This document shows positions 18,548-25,587 of a DNA stretch of 64,000 bases, piece after piece. The stretch covers positions 124,001 through 188,000 of the forward strand of contig JAVBNX010000004.1 of assembly GCA_031551275.1 (NCBI GenBank), in the 5' to 3' direction. The position numbers and the translations under genes were made by a program. Origin of the DNA: JAVBMJ01 sp031551275. Lineage in GTDB: Bacteria > Bacteroidota > Bacteroidia > Bacteroidales > Rikenellaceae. The notes below the pieces were generated by a model that had not been told where the DNA came from, did no database searches, and saw only the letters and a list, made by a program, of their open reading frames with translations. The number at the start of each line of letters is the position of its first letter. Positions within the stretch are counted from its first letter, which is position 1.

Positions 18548-20902
18548 ATGGCCCGCGAGCAGCACAAACAGCACAAACGAAGCACCGTACGCCGTTTCGG
18601 CGTCGTGTTGCTGTTGTCGCTTTTGCTTGCCGGTTGCGGAGTCAGCCGCCGCCTTCCCGATGGGAGCTACCTGCTGCGCCGGGTCGATGTCGTCCCCGAC
18701 AAACAGGCTCCCCGCAAGGAGCGCGTCACCGAGCAGGAGATCGAAAAGTACGTCCGTTTGTCGACCAACAAACGCATTTTCGGAGTCCCGTTCTACCTGT
18801 GGGCCCACCTGCACGCCGACACGACCAAGGAGAAACCCTTCTTCCGGCGCATCGGCGAGGAGCCGGTCCTGTTGGACAGTGTGGCCGTGGAGCGTTCGCG
18901 CACCAACATCCAGACCTACCTCCACGCCCGGGGCTACATGGAGTCGACCACTGCGCTGAACATCGATACGGCCAAAAAGCGCGCCTACGTGACCTACACC
19001 GTTACCCAGGGCGAGCCCTACCGCATAGGCCGCATCGAGCACGAGTACCAGGACCCCTTCGCCGGGGCTTTGCTCCAGAAGGACAGCGCCTCGACCCTGC
19101 TCCACACCGGCGACGTCTTCGACATCGGGGTGCTCGACGCCGAGAGGGTGCGCATGACCGACGAGCTCAAGCGCCAGGGCTACTACAACATGGCGGTCAG
19201 CAACGTCACCTACCTGGCCGACTCGCTGGGCAAGGGCCGGAACATCGACCTGAAGGTCATCCTCAAACCCTACCTAGCGGGCTACGACGAGAAGGGCGAA
19301 CCCAAATACGAGAACCACACGCTCTACCGCCTTCAAAAGATCACCATCGACGCGGGCTACCGCCCCGACCGCGACTACGCCCCCACCGACACGCTCGAGC
19401 ACCGGGGCATCCACGTCGCCTACAAGGACAAGCCCGGCGTAAGGGCCTTCGTGTTGCGCAGGGCCGTCTCGTTGAGGTCGAACGAGCTATACGACGCCGA
19501 CCAGGTCAAGCGCACCAACGCCAACATCATGCGGCTGGGCTATTTCCGCAGCGTGAACATCGCCTTTGTCGAACCCAAGGACACGACCCTGCGCCACGAG
19601 GTTACCCTGGTGGGTCCCCAGGGCGAGGTACAGGCCTCCACGATGGAGGACTACCTCGATTGCAACATTACCTGCACGCCCTCCATGCGCCAGAGCTACA
19701 AGGTCGAGTTCGAGGCCAGCGCGACCTCCAACTTCTACTCCCTCTCCACGACCATCGGTTACCAGAACCGCAACTTCGTCCGCGGCCTGGAGCAGTTCGA
19801 CATCAGCGGCACGGGAACCTACGAATTGATGCGCACGGGCAAGGTCAAAGGCTCCTGGGAGCTGGGCGCGACCACCTCCATAACCTTCCCACGCTTTCTT
19901 TTGCCCCTCTACATCGAGCGCTACCCCCGCATTACCAACCCGCGCAGCAAGCTCGAGTTCTCGATCAACTCCCAGCGCCGCCCCTACTACCGCCGCACGA
20001 TCTCGGGGATGTCCTTCGGGTACAGCTGGGGCAGCGGCGGGGTAAACAGCTACACGGTGCGCCCGATCGAGGTCAGCCTGGTCAAGATGGGCTACATCGA
20101 CCAGGAGTTTTGGGACAACCTCCAAAATCCCTACCTGCAAAACAGCTACTCGTCGCAGCTGTTGGCGGGCATCGGCGGAACCTACGTCTACAACAACCAG
20201 TTGAAGAACATCTACGGCAACGCCACCACCGTGCGCATCAACTGGGAGACGACCGGCAACCTGTTCAGCGCCCTGACCCACTGGCTCTCCTCGGAGCGCG
20301 AAGGCGAGGACTACTACCGTATTTTCGGCATCCGCTACTCGCAGTACGCGCGCATCGACGCATCGGTCAGCCGCAAGATCGTGTTGGGCGCGAAAACCTC
20401 GCTGGTGGGCCACTACAACATCGGCGCGGGCTACGCCTACGGCAACTCGCTGAGTATGCCCGTCGACAGGATGTTCTTCGTGGGCGGCAGCAACAGTATG
20501 CGCGGCTGGCTGGCCCGCACCCTGGGCCCCGGCTCCTCGCCCCGCCCCCCGACCACGCTCTACCCGATCCAGTTGGGCGACTTCCGCATGGAGGGCAACC
20601 TCGAATTCCGCTTCCCGTTGTGGAGCATCGTAGGCGGCGCGCTCTTCCTGGACGCGGGCAACATCTGGTTTTTGAAGAAGCAGGAGTATGCCCCCTCCGG
20701 GGTCTTCCACTTCGACACCTTCTACAAACAACTGGGTTTCAACACCGGCCTGGGCCTGCGCCTCGATTTGAGCTACACCGTGCTGCGCCTGGACTGGGGC
20801 ATCCGCCTGCACGACCCCAACCTGCCCGCCGGCGACCGCTGGATCGCCGGCCTGAACCTGAACAAGACCGCCCTGAATATCGGGGTGGGTTATCCGTTCT
20901 AA
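18548..20902 (+). CDS. tamL: TamL: lipidated BamA/TamA-family outer-membrane assembly protein
   Basis: 784 aa. The N-terminus has a lipoprotein signal with the lipobox LLLAGC (Cys30), which is the mark of the Bacteroidota TamL version of TamA. POTRA-like repeats occupy roughly residues 35-400. The C-terminal half is an Omp85 16-strand barrel, with GGSNSMRGW (around residues 644-652) as the lid-loop motif and the terminal strand ending NIGVGYPF. TamL is known to work with TamB in outer-membrane assembly; no TamB gene is in the window. It is 11 bp after the nitroreductase gene and may share the efflux transcript. Confidence 0.9.
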   Translation: MAREQHKQHKRSTVRRFGVVLLLSLLLAGCGVSRRLPDGSYLLRRVDVVPDKQAPRKERVTEQEIEKYVRLSTNKRIFGVPFYLWAHLHADTTKEKPFFRRIGEEPVLLDSVAVERSRTNIQTYLHARGYMESTTALNIDTAKKRAYVTYTVTQGEPYRIGRIEHEYQDPFAGALLQKDSASTLLHTGDVFDIGVLDAERVRMTDELKRQGYYNMAVSNVTYLADSLGKGRNIDLKVILKPYLAGYDEKGEPKYENHTLYRLQKITIDAGYRPDRDYAPTDTLEHRGIHVAYKDKPGVRAFVLRRAVSLRSNELYDADQVKRTNANIMRLGYFRSVNIAFVEPKDTTLRHEVTLVGPQGEVQASTMEDYLDCNITCTPSMRQSYKVEFEASATSNFYSLSTTIGYQNRNFVRGLEQFDISGTGTYELMRTGKVKGSWELGATTSITFPRFLLPLYIERYPRITNPRSKLEFSINSQRRPYYRRTISGMSFGYSWGSGGVNSYTVRPIEVSLVKMGYIDQEFWDNLQNPYLQNSYSSQLLAGIGGTYVYNNQLKNIYGNATTVRINWETTGNLFSALTHWLSSEREGEDYYRIFGIRYSQYARIDASVSRKIVLGAKTSLVGHYNIGAGYAYGNSLSMPVDRMFFVGGSNSMRGWLARTLGPGSSPRPPTTLYPIQLGDFRMEGNLEFRFPLWSIVGGALFLDAGNIWFLKKQEYAPSGVFHFDTFYKQLGFNTGLGLRLDLSYTVLRLDWGIRLHDPNLPAGDRWIAGLNLNKTALNIGVGYPF

Positions 20903-20995
20903 GCCCCCGTTCCCCGTTTTTATTCCGATTCGCCCCTATTTCGCCCCCGAAATTTGGCTATCCCGAATTTTTGACTTATCTTTGTGCCACAATAC
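20903..20995 (+). promoter_or_regulatory. Intergenic region with strong tRNA promoter (boxes at 20953-20984)
   Basis: TTTG (20953-20956), 20 nt, TATCTTTG (20977-20984): a full match to the Bacteroidota housekeeping promoter. The predicted start lies about 5 nt before the mature tRNA end at 20996. No terminator hairpin for tamL is seen in the preceding 50 bp. Confidence 0.75.
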
Positions 20996-21068
20996 CGCGG
21001 GGTGGAGCAGTTGGCAGCTCGTTGGGCTCATAACCCAAAGGTCGGAGGTTCGAGTCCTCCCCCCGCTA
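20996..21068 (+). tRNA. Initiator tRNA-Met (CAU)
   Basis: 73 nt cloverleaf. The acceptor stem CGCGGGG pairs with CCCCGCT except for an unpaired first position (C1-U72), as in initiator tRNAs. The D stem is GAGC/GCTC. The anticodon arm TTGGG-CTCATAA-CCCAA carries the three consecutive G-C pairs diagnostic of initiators. The T arm is GGAGG-TTCGAGT-CCTCC and the discriminator is A. CCA is not encoded. It is flanked by its own promoter and terminator, so it is a single-gene transcript. Confidence 0.95.
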
Positions 21069-21074
21069 CACAGA

Positions 21075-21105
21075 GGGTCAAAACTAATGTTTTGACCCTT
21101 TTTTT
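21075..21105 (+). terminator. Intrinsic terminator of tRNA-fMet
   Basis: Perfect 10-bp stem GGGTCAAAAC (21075-21084) / GTTTTGACCC (21089-21098), loop TAAT, followed by seven T (21099-21105). It lies 6 nt past the tRNA. Confidence 0.93.
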
Positions 21106-21141
21106 GTGCCGGTGTGAAATGTCGAATAATTTTATTTAAGT

Positions 21142-21170
21142 ATATTTAAGTCCTTAATATCCTTAAATAT
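21142..21170. promoter_or_regulatory. Inverted repeat overlapping a start codon (possible operator)
   Basis: ATATTTAAG (21142-21150) and its exact complement CTTAAATAT (21162-21170), 11-nt spacer. The right arm overlaps the ATG at 21169. A further TTTAAG (21135-21140) lies just before. It could be a repressor site or an mRNA hairpin that hides the start codon. Confidence 0.45.
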
Positions 21171-21570
21171 GAGCGAACGGGATGATCTTTATTCCAGAGT
21201 TACTCCGGATTGGATAACCGAGTTGTCAGACAATGAAGTATTTGTCTTTGGCAGTAACCTCGAGGGGATGCATGGGGGAGGCGCAGCCAGATTAGCCATG
21301 AAGTGGGGAGCCATTTGGGGACAAGGTGTGGGGTTGCAAGGCCAAACCTATGCAATCCCTACCATGCATGGAGGAGTGCGGGAAATTCAGCCTTATGTCG
21401 ATCAATTCATTGCTTTTGCGGAGGCGCACCCTACAATGAAATTCCTTGTTACAGAGATAGGATGTGGTATTGCAGGCTTCAACCCGGCACAAATCGCCCC
21501 GTTGTTTCAACGCGGCAAGGCAGTCGAGAACATCTATCTGCCTCAACGATTTTTAGATGTTCTAAAATAA
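21169..21570 (+). CDS. A1S_2505-type phage non-structural protein (macro-like fold)
   Basis: 133 aa. Resembles the small phage-associated family named after A1S_2505. The segment EVFVFGSNLEGMHGGGAARLA (about residues 23-43) is followed by YAIPTMHGGVREIQ and EIGCGIAGFNPAQIAPLF. This Gly-rich pattern looks like a macro-domain-like nucleotide/ADP-ribose pocket, but that fold assignment is inference. No signal peptide. Base composition is clearly AT-richer than the neighbours, and the gene sits directly after a tRNA, consistent with acquisition by transfer. Function is unknown. Confidence 0.7.
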   Translation: MSERDDLYSRVTPDWITELSDNEVFVFGSNLEGMHGGGAARLAMKWGAIWGQGVGLQGQTYAIPTMHGGVREIQPYVDQFIAFAEAHPTMKFLVTEIGCGIAGFNPAQIAPLFQRGKAVENIYLPQRFLDVLK

Positions 21571-21601
21571 CTGCAACTGGTAGCTCGGCCTCCCCGCTTT
21601 T

Positions 21602-21880
21602 CTATTTCCTGTCTTTTATACCGAACTCATCAAGAATAAATTGTTCGATCCTGCCATAGATCGTCGAGTCGTCTATTGGTCCCCCGTAAGGGAAATCCGA
21701 CTTGAAATAAAATTGATTGTACCTGGATCTTTGGATGATTGCAGGTCGGGAAAAGCGCGGAATCTCCCTGCCGATATCGGGCATGCGCCGGAATGGCGTT
21801 TTATAGGCTTTGTACGAGGAATAACCGGGTTGGGACACGTGTCCCATACGAAAAATCCGTCCCATTTTTAGAGAAACCAT
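21602..21880 (-). CDS. Small hypothetical protein (doubtful)
   Basis: 92-codon frame in the AT-rich patch. I recognise no family. It is basic in the first half (PGYSSYKAYKTPFRRMPDIG) and acidic towards the end (RIEQFILDEFGIKDRK), and reads more like protein than a random frame, with many Tyr/Phe. No promoter box is obvious. It may be a genuine small gene, the C-terminal remnant of a larger element gene, or chance. It is convergent with the phage-type gene upstream, ending 31 bp from it. Confidence 0.35.
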   Translation of the reverse strand: MVSLKMGRIFRMGHVSQPGYSSYKAYKTPFRRMPDIGREIPRFSRPAIIQRSRYNQFYFKSDFPYGGPIDDSTIYGRIEQFILDEFGIKDRK

Positions 21881-22136
21881 CCCATTCCCGAACAGGGGTT
21901 TTCTGACTTTTGTATTTATAGTGGCACATTCTGATTTTATATTCGATTCATTTAAATGATAATAATTACTTAACCGACCCTAAGCATAAAATATATTATT
22001 TTTGATATCCCCCAAGACATACGATTGCTTTGTCATTGCTGAAATGACAAACAATATATAAGGTAACTCCGCTGCCAGACCCGTGCGCATAAACCAGCCG
22101 GGGAGTCAGATCGGGGGCCATAAACGCAAAAAGAGT
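21881..22136 (+). promoter_or_regulatory. Leader of the fimbrial operon: -7 box and hairpin
   Basis: A 256-bp AT-rich gap. TATTTTTG (21996-22003) is a perfect TAnnTTTG -7 box, though no -33 TTTG is apparent. A perfect 9-bp inverted repeat TTTGTCATT/AATGACAAA with a 5-nt loop (22029-22051) lies in the predicted roughly 125-nt leader and could be an operator or RNA structure. No invertible-element repeats flanking the promoter were found. Confidence 0.45.
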
Positions 22137-23417
22137 ATGCGTAAAAAGAGTATAATGACAATCACATTGTCCCTGTTCTTGGGCAGCGGATCTCTTTGGG
22201 CGCAGGAGCCGGCAGGGCAAGTCGATACGGCCAGCGTAAAAGTCTACTTCAACCAAGGGGCATCGGCGTTGGATCCGTCGTATTGCGGTAACGGTGCGCG
22301 GCTGGAGTCGTTCATCAACCGGATCCGGGCCTTACAAAACGATACCTTATATAATGTGCGCAGCCTGCGCATTACCTCGGGCGCGTCGCCCGAAGGCGGC
22401 ATCAAAATCAACAAGCGCCTCTCCGATGAGCGGGGCGGACAACTGGAGGCCTATGTAAAGCGGCACGTTACGCTTGGCGATCTCCCCGTCAGTGTGCATT
22501 CCGCCGGTGTCGACTGGCAGGGGTTGATCGGCATGGTGGAGGCCTCCGATATGCCTTTCCGCACCGAGGCGCTCGACATCATGCACAATACGCCCGAGTT
22601 GGTCTACCGCAACGGGGTGCCCGTCGACGGGCGCCAACGGCAGTTGATGGGCCTGGACGCGGGACGCGTCTGGTGGTACATGTACAAGACCTTCTTCCAC
22701 GAGCTTCGCAGCGCCGGGTGCCGCATCATCTGCGAATACGAACGCATACCCGTCCCGGTCGAGGAGCCGGAACCTGTTGCGGAACAGGAGCCTGTCGTGG
22801 AGCCCGAGCCGGTTGTCGAGCCTGAACCCGTCGCCGCTATACAGGAGCCGGTTGCCCAACCCACGCCTGTGGAGCGCAAGCCGCTGTATATGGCCCTGAA
22901 AACAAACCTGTTGTACGACGCGGCGCTTGTGCCCAACATCGGGGCGGAGTTCTACCTGGGACGGGGGTGGTCGATCGGCGGAAGCTGGATGTATGCCTGG
23001 TGGAGCAAGGACAGCAGGCATGACTACTGGCGCACCTACGGCGGGGAGTTGGACGTGCGCAAGTATTTCGGCCGCCGGGCCCAGGCCAAACCCCTTACCG
23101 GCCACCACCTGGGCTTGTACCTGCAAGGCCTTACCTATGACGTCGAAACGGGCGGTACGGGCTACATGAGCAAATTCAGCTACGGCGCCGGGATCGAATA
23201 CGGCTATTCGCTGCCCATCGCCCGCCGCCTGAACCTCGATTTCGGCCTGGGGCTGGGCTACCTGGGCGGGGAGTACAAGGAGTACGACCCCATGGACGAC
23301 CATTATGTATGGCAGCGCACCGCAAACCGCAACTGGTTCGGGCCTACCAAAGCGGAGATTTCGCTGGTGTGGTTGATCGGCCGCGGCAACGTGAATCAAA
23401 AAGGAGGAGCGCGATGA
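22137..23417 (+). CDS. OmpA-like / DUF3575 outer-membrane protein of the fimbrial operon
   Basis: 426 aa from ATG 22137 (MRKKSIMTITLSLFLGSGSLWAQ, Sec signal). Residues about 32-120 resemble an OmpA-like fold (VKVYFNQGASALD, ITSGASPEGGIKINKRLSDERG). A Pro/Glu/Val spacer of repeated EPV and VEPEPV units follows (about 210-248). The C-terminal DUF3575 barrel-like domain (LYMALKTNLLYDAALVPNIGAEF) runs to the end. DUF3575 proteins commonly head Bacteroidales fimbrillin operons and may anchor or signal at the outer membrane; that role is inferred from context. An upstream GTG at 22083 would spoil the signal peptide. Its end overlaps the next start (ATGA). Confidence 0.82.
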   Translation: MRKKSIMTITLSLFLGSGSLWAQEPAGQVDTASVKVYFNQGASALDPSYCGNGARLESFINRIRALQNDTLYNVRSLRITSGASPEGGIKINKRLSDERGGQLEAYVKRHVTLGDLPVSVHSAGVDWQGLIGMVEASDMPFRTEALDIMHNTPELVYRNGVPVDGRQRQLMGLDAGRVWWYMYKTFFHELRSAGCRIICEYERIPVPVEEPEPVAEQEPVVEPEPVVEPEPVAAIQEPVAQPTPVERKPLYMALKTNLLYDAALVPNIGAEFYLGRGWSIGGSWMYAWWSKDSRHDYWRTYGGELDVRKYFGRRAQAKPLTGHHLGLYLQGLTYDVETGGTGYMSKFSYGAGIEYGYSLPIARRLNLDFGLGLGYLGGEYKEYDPMDDHYVWQRTANRNWFGPTKAEISLVWLIGRGNVNQKGGAR

Positions 23418-24352
23418 GAAAAGCCGCCCTTATCCTGTCGATACTCGCGCTGTGCTGCCTTACCGCGTGCAAGCATAAGGAGTTGTGTTACGACCATGCC
23501 CACACGGTCAAATTGAATGTGGTGTTCGACTGGCGGAATGCCCCGGACGCGTCGCCCGCGACCATGAGCCTCTACCTCTTCCCGGTCGACGGCGGCAACG
23601 CCCTGCGCTACGAGTTTACCAATTCCAGCGGTGGCGTGGTAACCGTACCCTTCGGTACCTATGAGGCGCTGTGTTTGAACAGCGACGGCCCGGCCATCCT
23701 TTACCGCGGCATAGACCGGCCGGAAACCTTCGAGTTGTACACCCGCGAGGCGGACCTGTTGTCGCAAAGCATCGGGATAAGTTCGACCAAGGTGCCCCGC
23801 GCGGCGGATACAGACGACCAGCGTGTGGTGCTCCCTCCCGATATGGTGTGGAGCGACCGCATGGGCGGGACGATCGTCCTCGGTGTGGAGGACACGGAGA
23901 AAACCGTCACTTTCTACCCCGACGAATCGGTGTATACCTATACCGTCGAGGTCATCAACGCGGAGAACCTGGAGTATGTCCTGGGGGTAAGCGGCTCTTT
24001 GTCGGGTATGTCGGGCGGATTGATGGCAGGGACCAACCATCCCACCGACGAGCAGTGCATCATCCCCTTCGACGCCGTATCGGACGGCGTGTCGACCGTC
24101 ACGGGCGAACTGATGGCCTTCGGCCATTGCGCTCCGGACAATATGCACCAACTGACGATTTACGCCGTACTGGCCGACAACAGCAAATGGTACCAGACCT
24201 TTGATGTCGCCGGCCAGGTGCACGCCTCGGCAGACCGCCACATCCACATCCTAATCGACGGGCTCTCCCTGCCCAAGCCCATTACCGACGGCAGCGGATA
24301 CCACCCCGAGGTCGATGAATGGGGTGAGGTAAAGATCGATATAACCATGTAA
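23414..24352 (+). CDS. DUF5119 fimbrial-operon lipoprotein
   Basis: 312 aa. Lipobox LTAC (Cys19) after MRKAALILSILALCC. Matches the DUF5119 group of Bacteroidales lipoproteins, which sit next to fimbrillin genes and probably act as anchor or accessory pilins. KHKELCYDHAHTVKLNVVFDW (about 20-40) is the recognisable N-terminal block, and the remainder is beta-rich. Unusually for this phylum, a strong Shine-Dalgarno-like AAAGGAGG lies 6 nt before the ATG, inside the upstream coding end, which would support translational coupling. Confidence 0.8.
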   Translation: MRKAALILSILALCCLTACKHKELCYDHAHTVKLNVVFDWRNAPDASPATMSLYLFPVDGGNALRYEFTNSSGGVVTVPFGTYEALCLNSDGPAILYRGIDRPETFELYTREADLLSQSIGISSTKVPRAADTDDQRVVLPPDMVWSDRMGGTIVLGVEDTEKTVTFYPDESVYTYTVEVINAENLEYVLGVSGSLSGMSGGLMAGTNHPTDEQCIIPFDAVSDGVSTVTGELMAFGHCAPDNMHQLTIYAVLADNSKWYQTFDVAGQVHASADRHIHILIDGLSLPKPITDGSGYHPEVDEWGEVKIDITM

Positions 24353-24395
24353 CCACAACTTAAACTTTTGATAACTCGCCAAACCCATTTCACTG

Positions 24396-25517
24396 ATGAA
24401 AAAAATCCTGACAATCGCACTGGCGGCCTTGGTGACGGCAGCTTGTTCGAAGAACGAAACGACGAGCACCAACCAGGGTAACGGTATCGGCTTCAGAAGC
24501 TCGATGACCGTTCACTCGCGCGCAACCGAAACGACCCTTACCAACCTGGGGGAGTTCAATGTAACGGCTATCGGCAACAGTGCCAACTACTTTACCGACC
24601 TGAGCGTTACCTCTGCCGACGCCGGTACTACCTGGACGACGGGGAGCATCTATTACTGGCCTGCGTACGGGCTCGAGTTCTTCGCTTACGCCCCCGTATC
24701 GGAAAAAGACAACGTGACGGTAAGCAGCACGGCCCAGACGATCGACTTTACCACCAATGCAGATGTGGCTGACCAGGTGGACCTGGTGGTCGCTTACAAC
24801 CAAGGCGATGAGGCAGACTACGGAAGTTCCGGGGTGCCCTTGAATTTCAAACACGCGCTCTCCCAGGTCGAAGTGCTGGCCAAATGCTCGAACGACAAGA
24901 TCAAGATCGATGTGCTGGGCGTAAGGATCTGCCAGATCCCCGCGGAAGGCACCTTCACGTTCCCTACCGCAGAAACAGCAGCGGGCGTTGCGCTGCCCCA
25001 GGCCAACTGGGCTGTGACAGCCGACAGCGAAGCCGACTATTTCATGAGCAAGCGTTCGGCCGCGCTTACCCTGACCGCTACCGCGCAGAGCATTATGGGC
25101 GTCGAGAAGAACTTCATGCTTATCCCGCATGAGTTGACCCCGTGGAACGGCGGTACAACTGCTGACGGCGCTTACCTGTCGGTACTCTGCCGCATCTCCA
25201 GCCTGGACGGTACGGTGGAGACCCTGCTCTATCCCCTCGATGGCGGCGTGGACGCCGGTGCCGGCAAATACGGCCTTGCAGCCGTTGCGATCGATACCGA
25301 CTGGGATCCCGGAAAGAAATACACCTACACGCTTAATTTCTGCGCAGCGGGCGGCGGCGCCGGCCTGATCGACCCCAACATTCCGGTTGACGACGGGGAC
25401 ATCGCACCGGATGTGGACGGCGACGGCGGCGATGCTATCCTCAATGCGCCGATATTCTTTACCGTTACTGTCGATAACTGGACCCCCGTGGCAGTTACCC
25501 CAACAGACATGGAATAA
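24396..25517 (+). CDS. Fimbrillin family lipoprotein (probable shaft pilin)
   Basis: 373 aa. Lipobox VTAAC (Cys17). Typical Mfa-like/fimbrillin start: after a short disordered stretch comes HSRATETTLTNLGEFNVTAIG, where Arg42 marks the probable arginine-protease site that exposes the donor strand in type V pili. IYYWPAYGLEFFAYAP (about 85-100) and LNFKHALSQVEVLAK (about 149-163) are conserved fimbrillin blocks. Likely the main polymerising subunit, since it is shorter and simpler than the next gene. It is separated from that gene by a 70-bp gap containing a GC hairpin (25532-25559). No dedicated protease gene is present. Confidence 0.88.
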   Translation: MKKILTIALAALVTAACSKNETTSTNQGNGIGFRSSMTVHSRATETTLTNLGEFNVTAIGNSANYFTDLSVTSADAGTTWTTGSIYYWPAYGLEFFAYAPVSEKDNVTVSSTAQTIDFTTNADVADQVDLVVAYNQGDEADYGSSGVPLNFKHALSQVEVLAKCSNDKIKIDVLGVRICQIPAEGTFTFPTAETAAGVALPQANWAVTADSEADYFMSKRSAALTLTATAQSIMGVEKNFMLIPHELTPWNGGTTADGAYLSVLCRISSLDGTVETLLYPLDGGVDAGAGKYGLAAVAIDTDWDPGKKYTYTLNFCAAGGGAGLIDPNIPVDDGDIAPDVDGDGGDAILNAPIFFTVTVDNWTPVAVTPTDME

Positions 25518-25531
25518 ATACAACACCCAGG

Positions 25532-25559
25532 CCGGGCGGGGTTGAACGTCCCCTCCCGG
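25532..25559 (+). repeat. Intra-operon GC stem-loop between the two fimbrillin genes
   Basis: CCGGGCGGGG (25532-25541) / CCCCTCCCGG (25550-25559), 9 of 10 paired, 8-nt loop, no T-run. It probably stabilises the 3' end of the fimbrillin mRNA or attenuates read-through into the larger gene, giving more shaft than tip. Confidence 0.6.
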
Positions 25560-25587
25560 TCACGAAGAATCGAATAAAAGAAGGGTT

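Noticed and set aside
18391..21033. Plus-strand open frame of about 880 codons in another frame of tamL
   Set aside because: It is an Arg/Pro/Gly-rich shadow, and runs through the tRNA gene promoter; tamL explains the region.
20996..21068. Elongator tRNA-Met or tRNA-Ile2
   Set aside because: Three consecutive G-C pairs at the base of the anticodon stem and the unpaired first acceptor position indicate the initiator.
21881..22136. Invertible (phase-variable) fimbrial promoter
   Set aside because: No pair of long inverted repeats flanks the promoter and no invertase gene is near; only a 9-bp hairpin is present.
22759..22850. Repetitive DNA coding for EPV units, possible CRISPR or satellite
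   Set aside because: It is an in-frame Pro/Glu/Val linker of the OmpA/DUF3575 protein, with no spacers.
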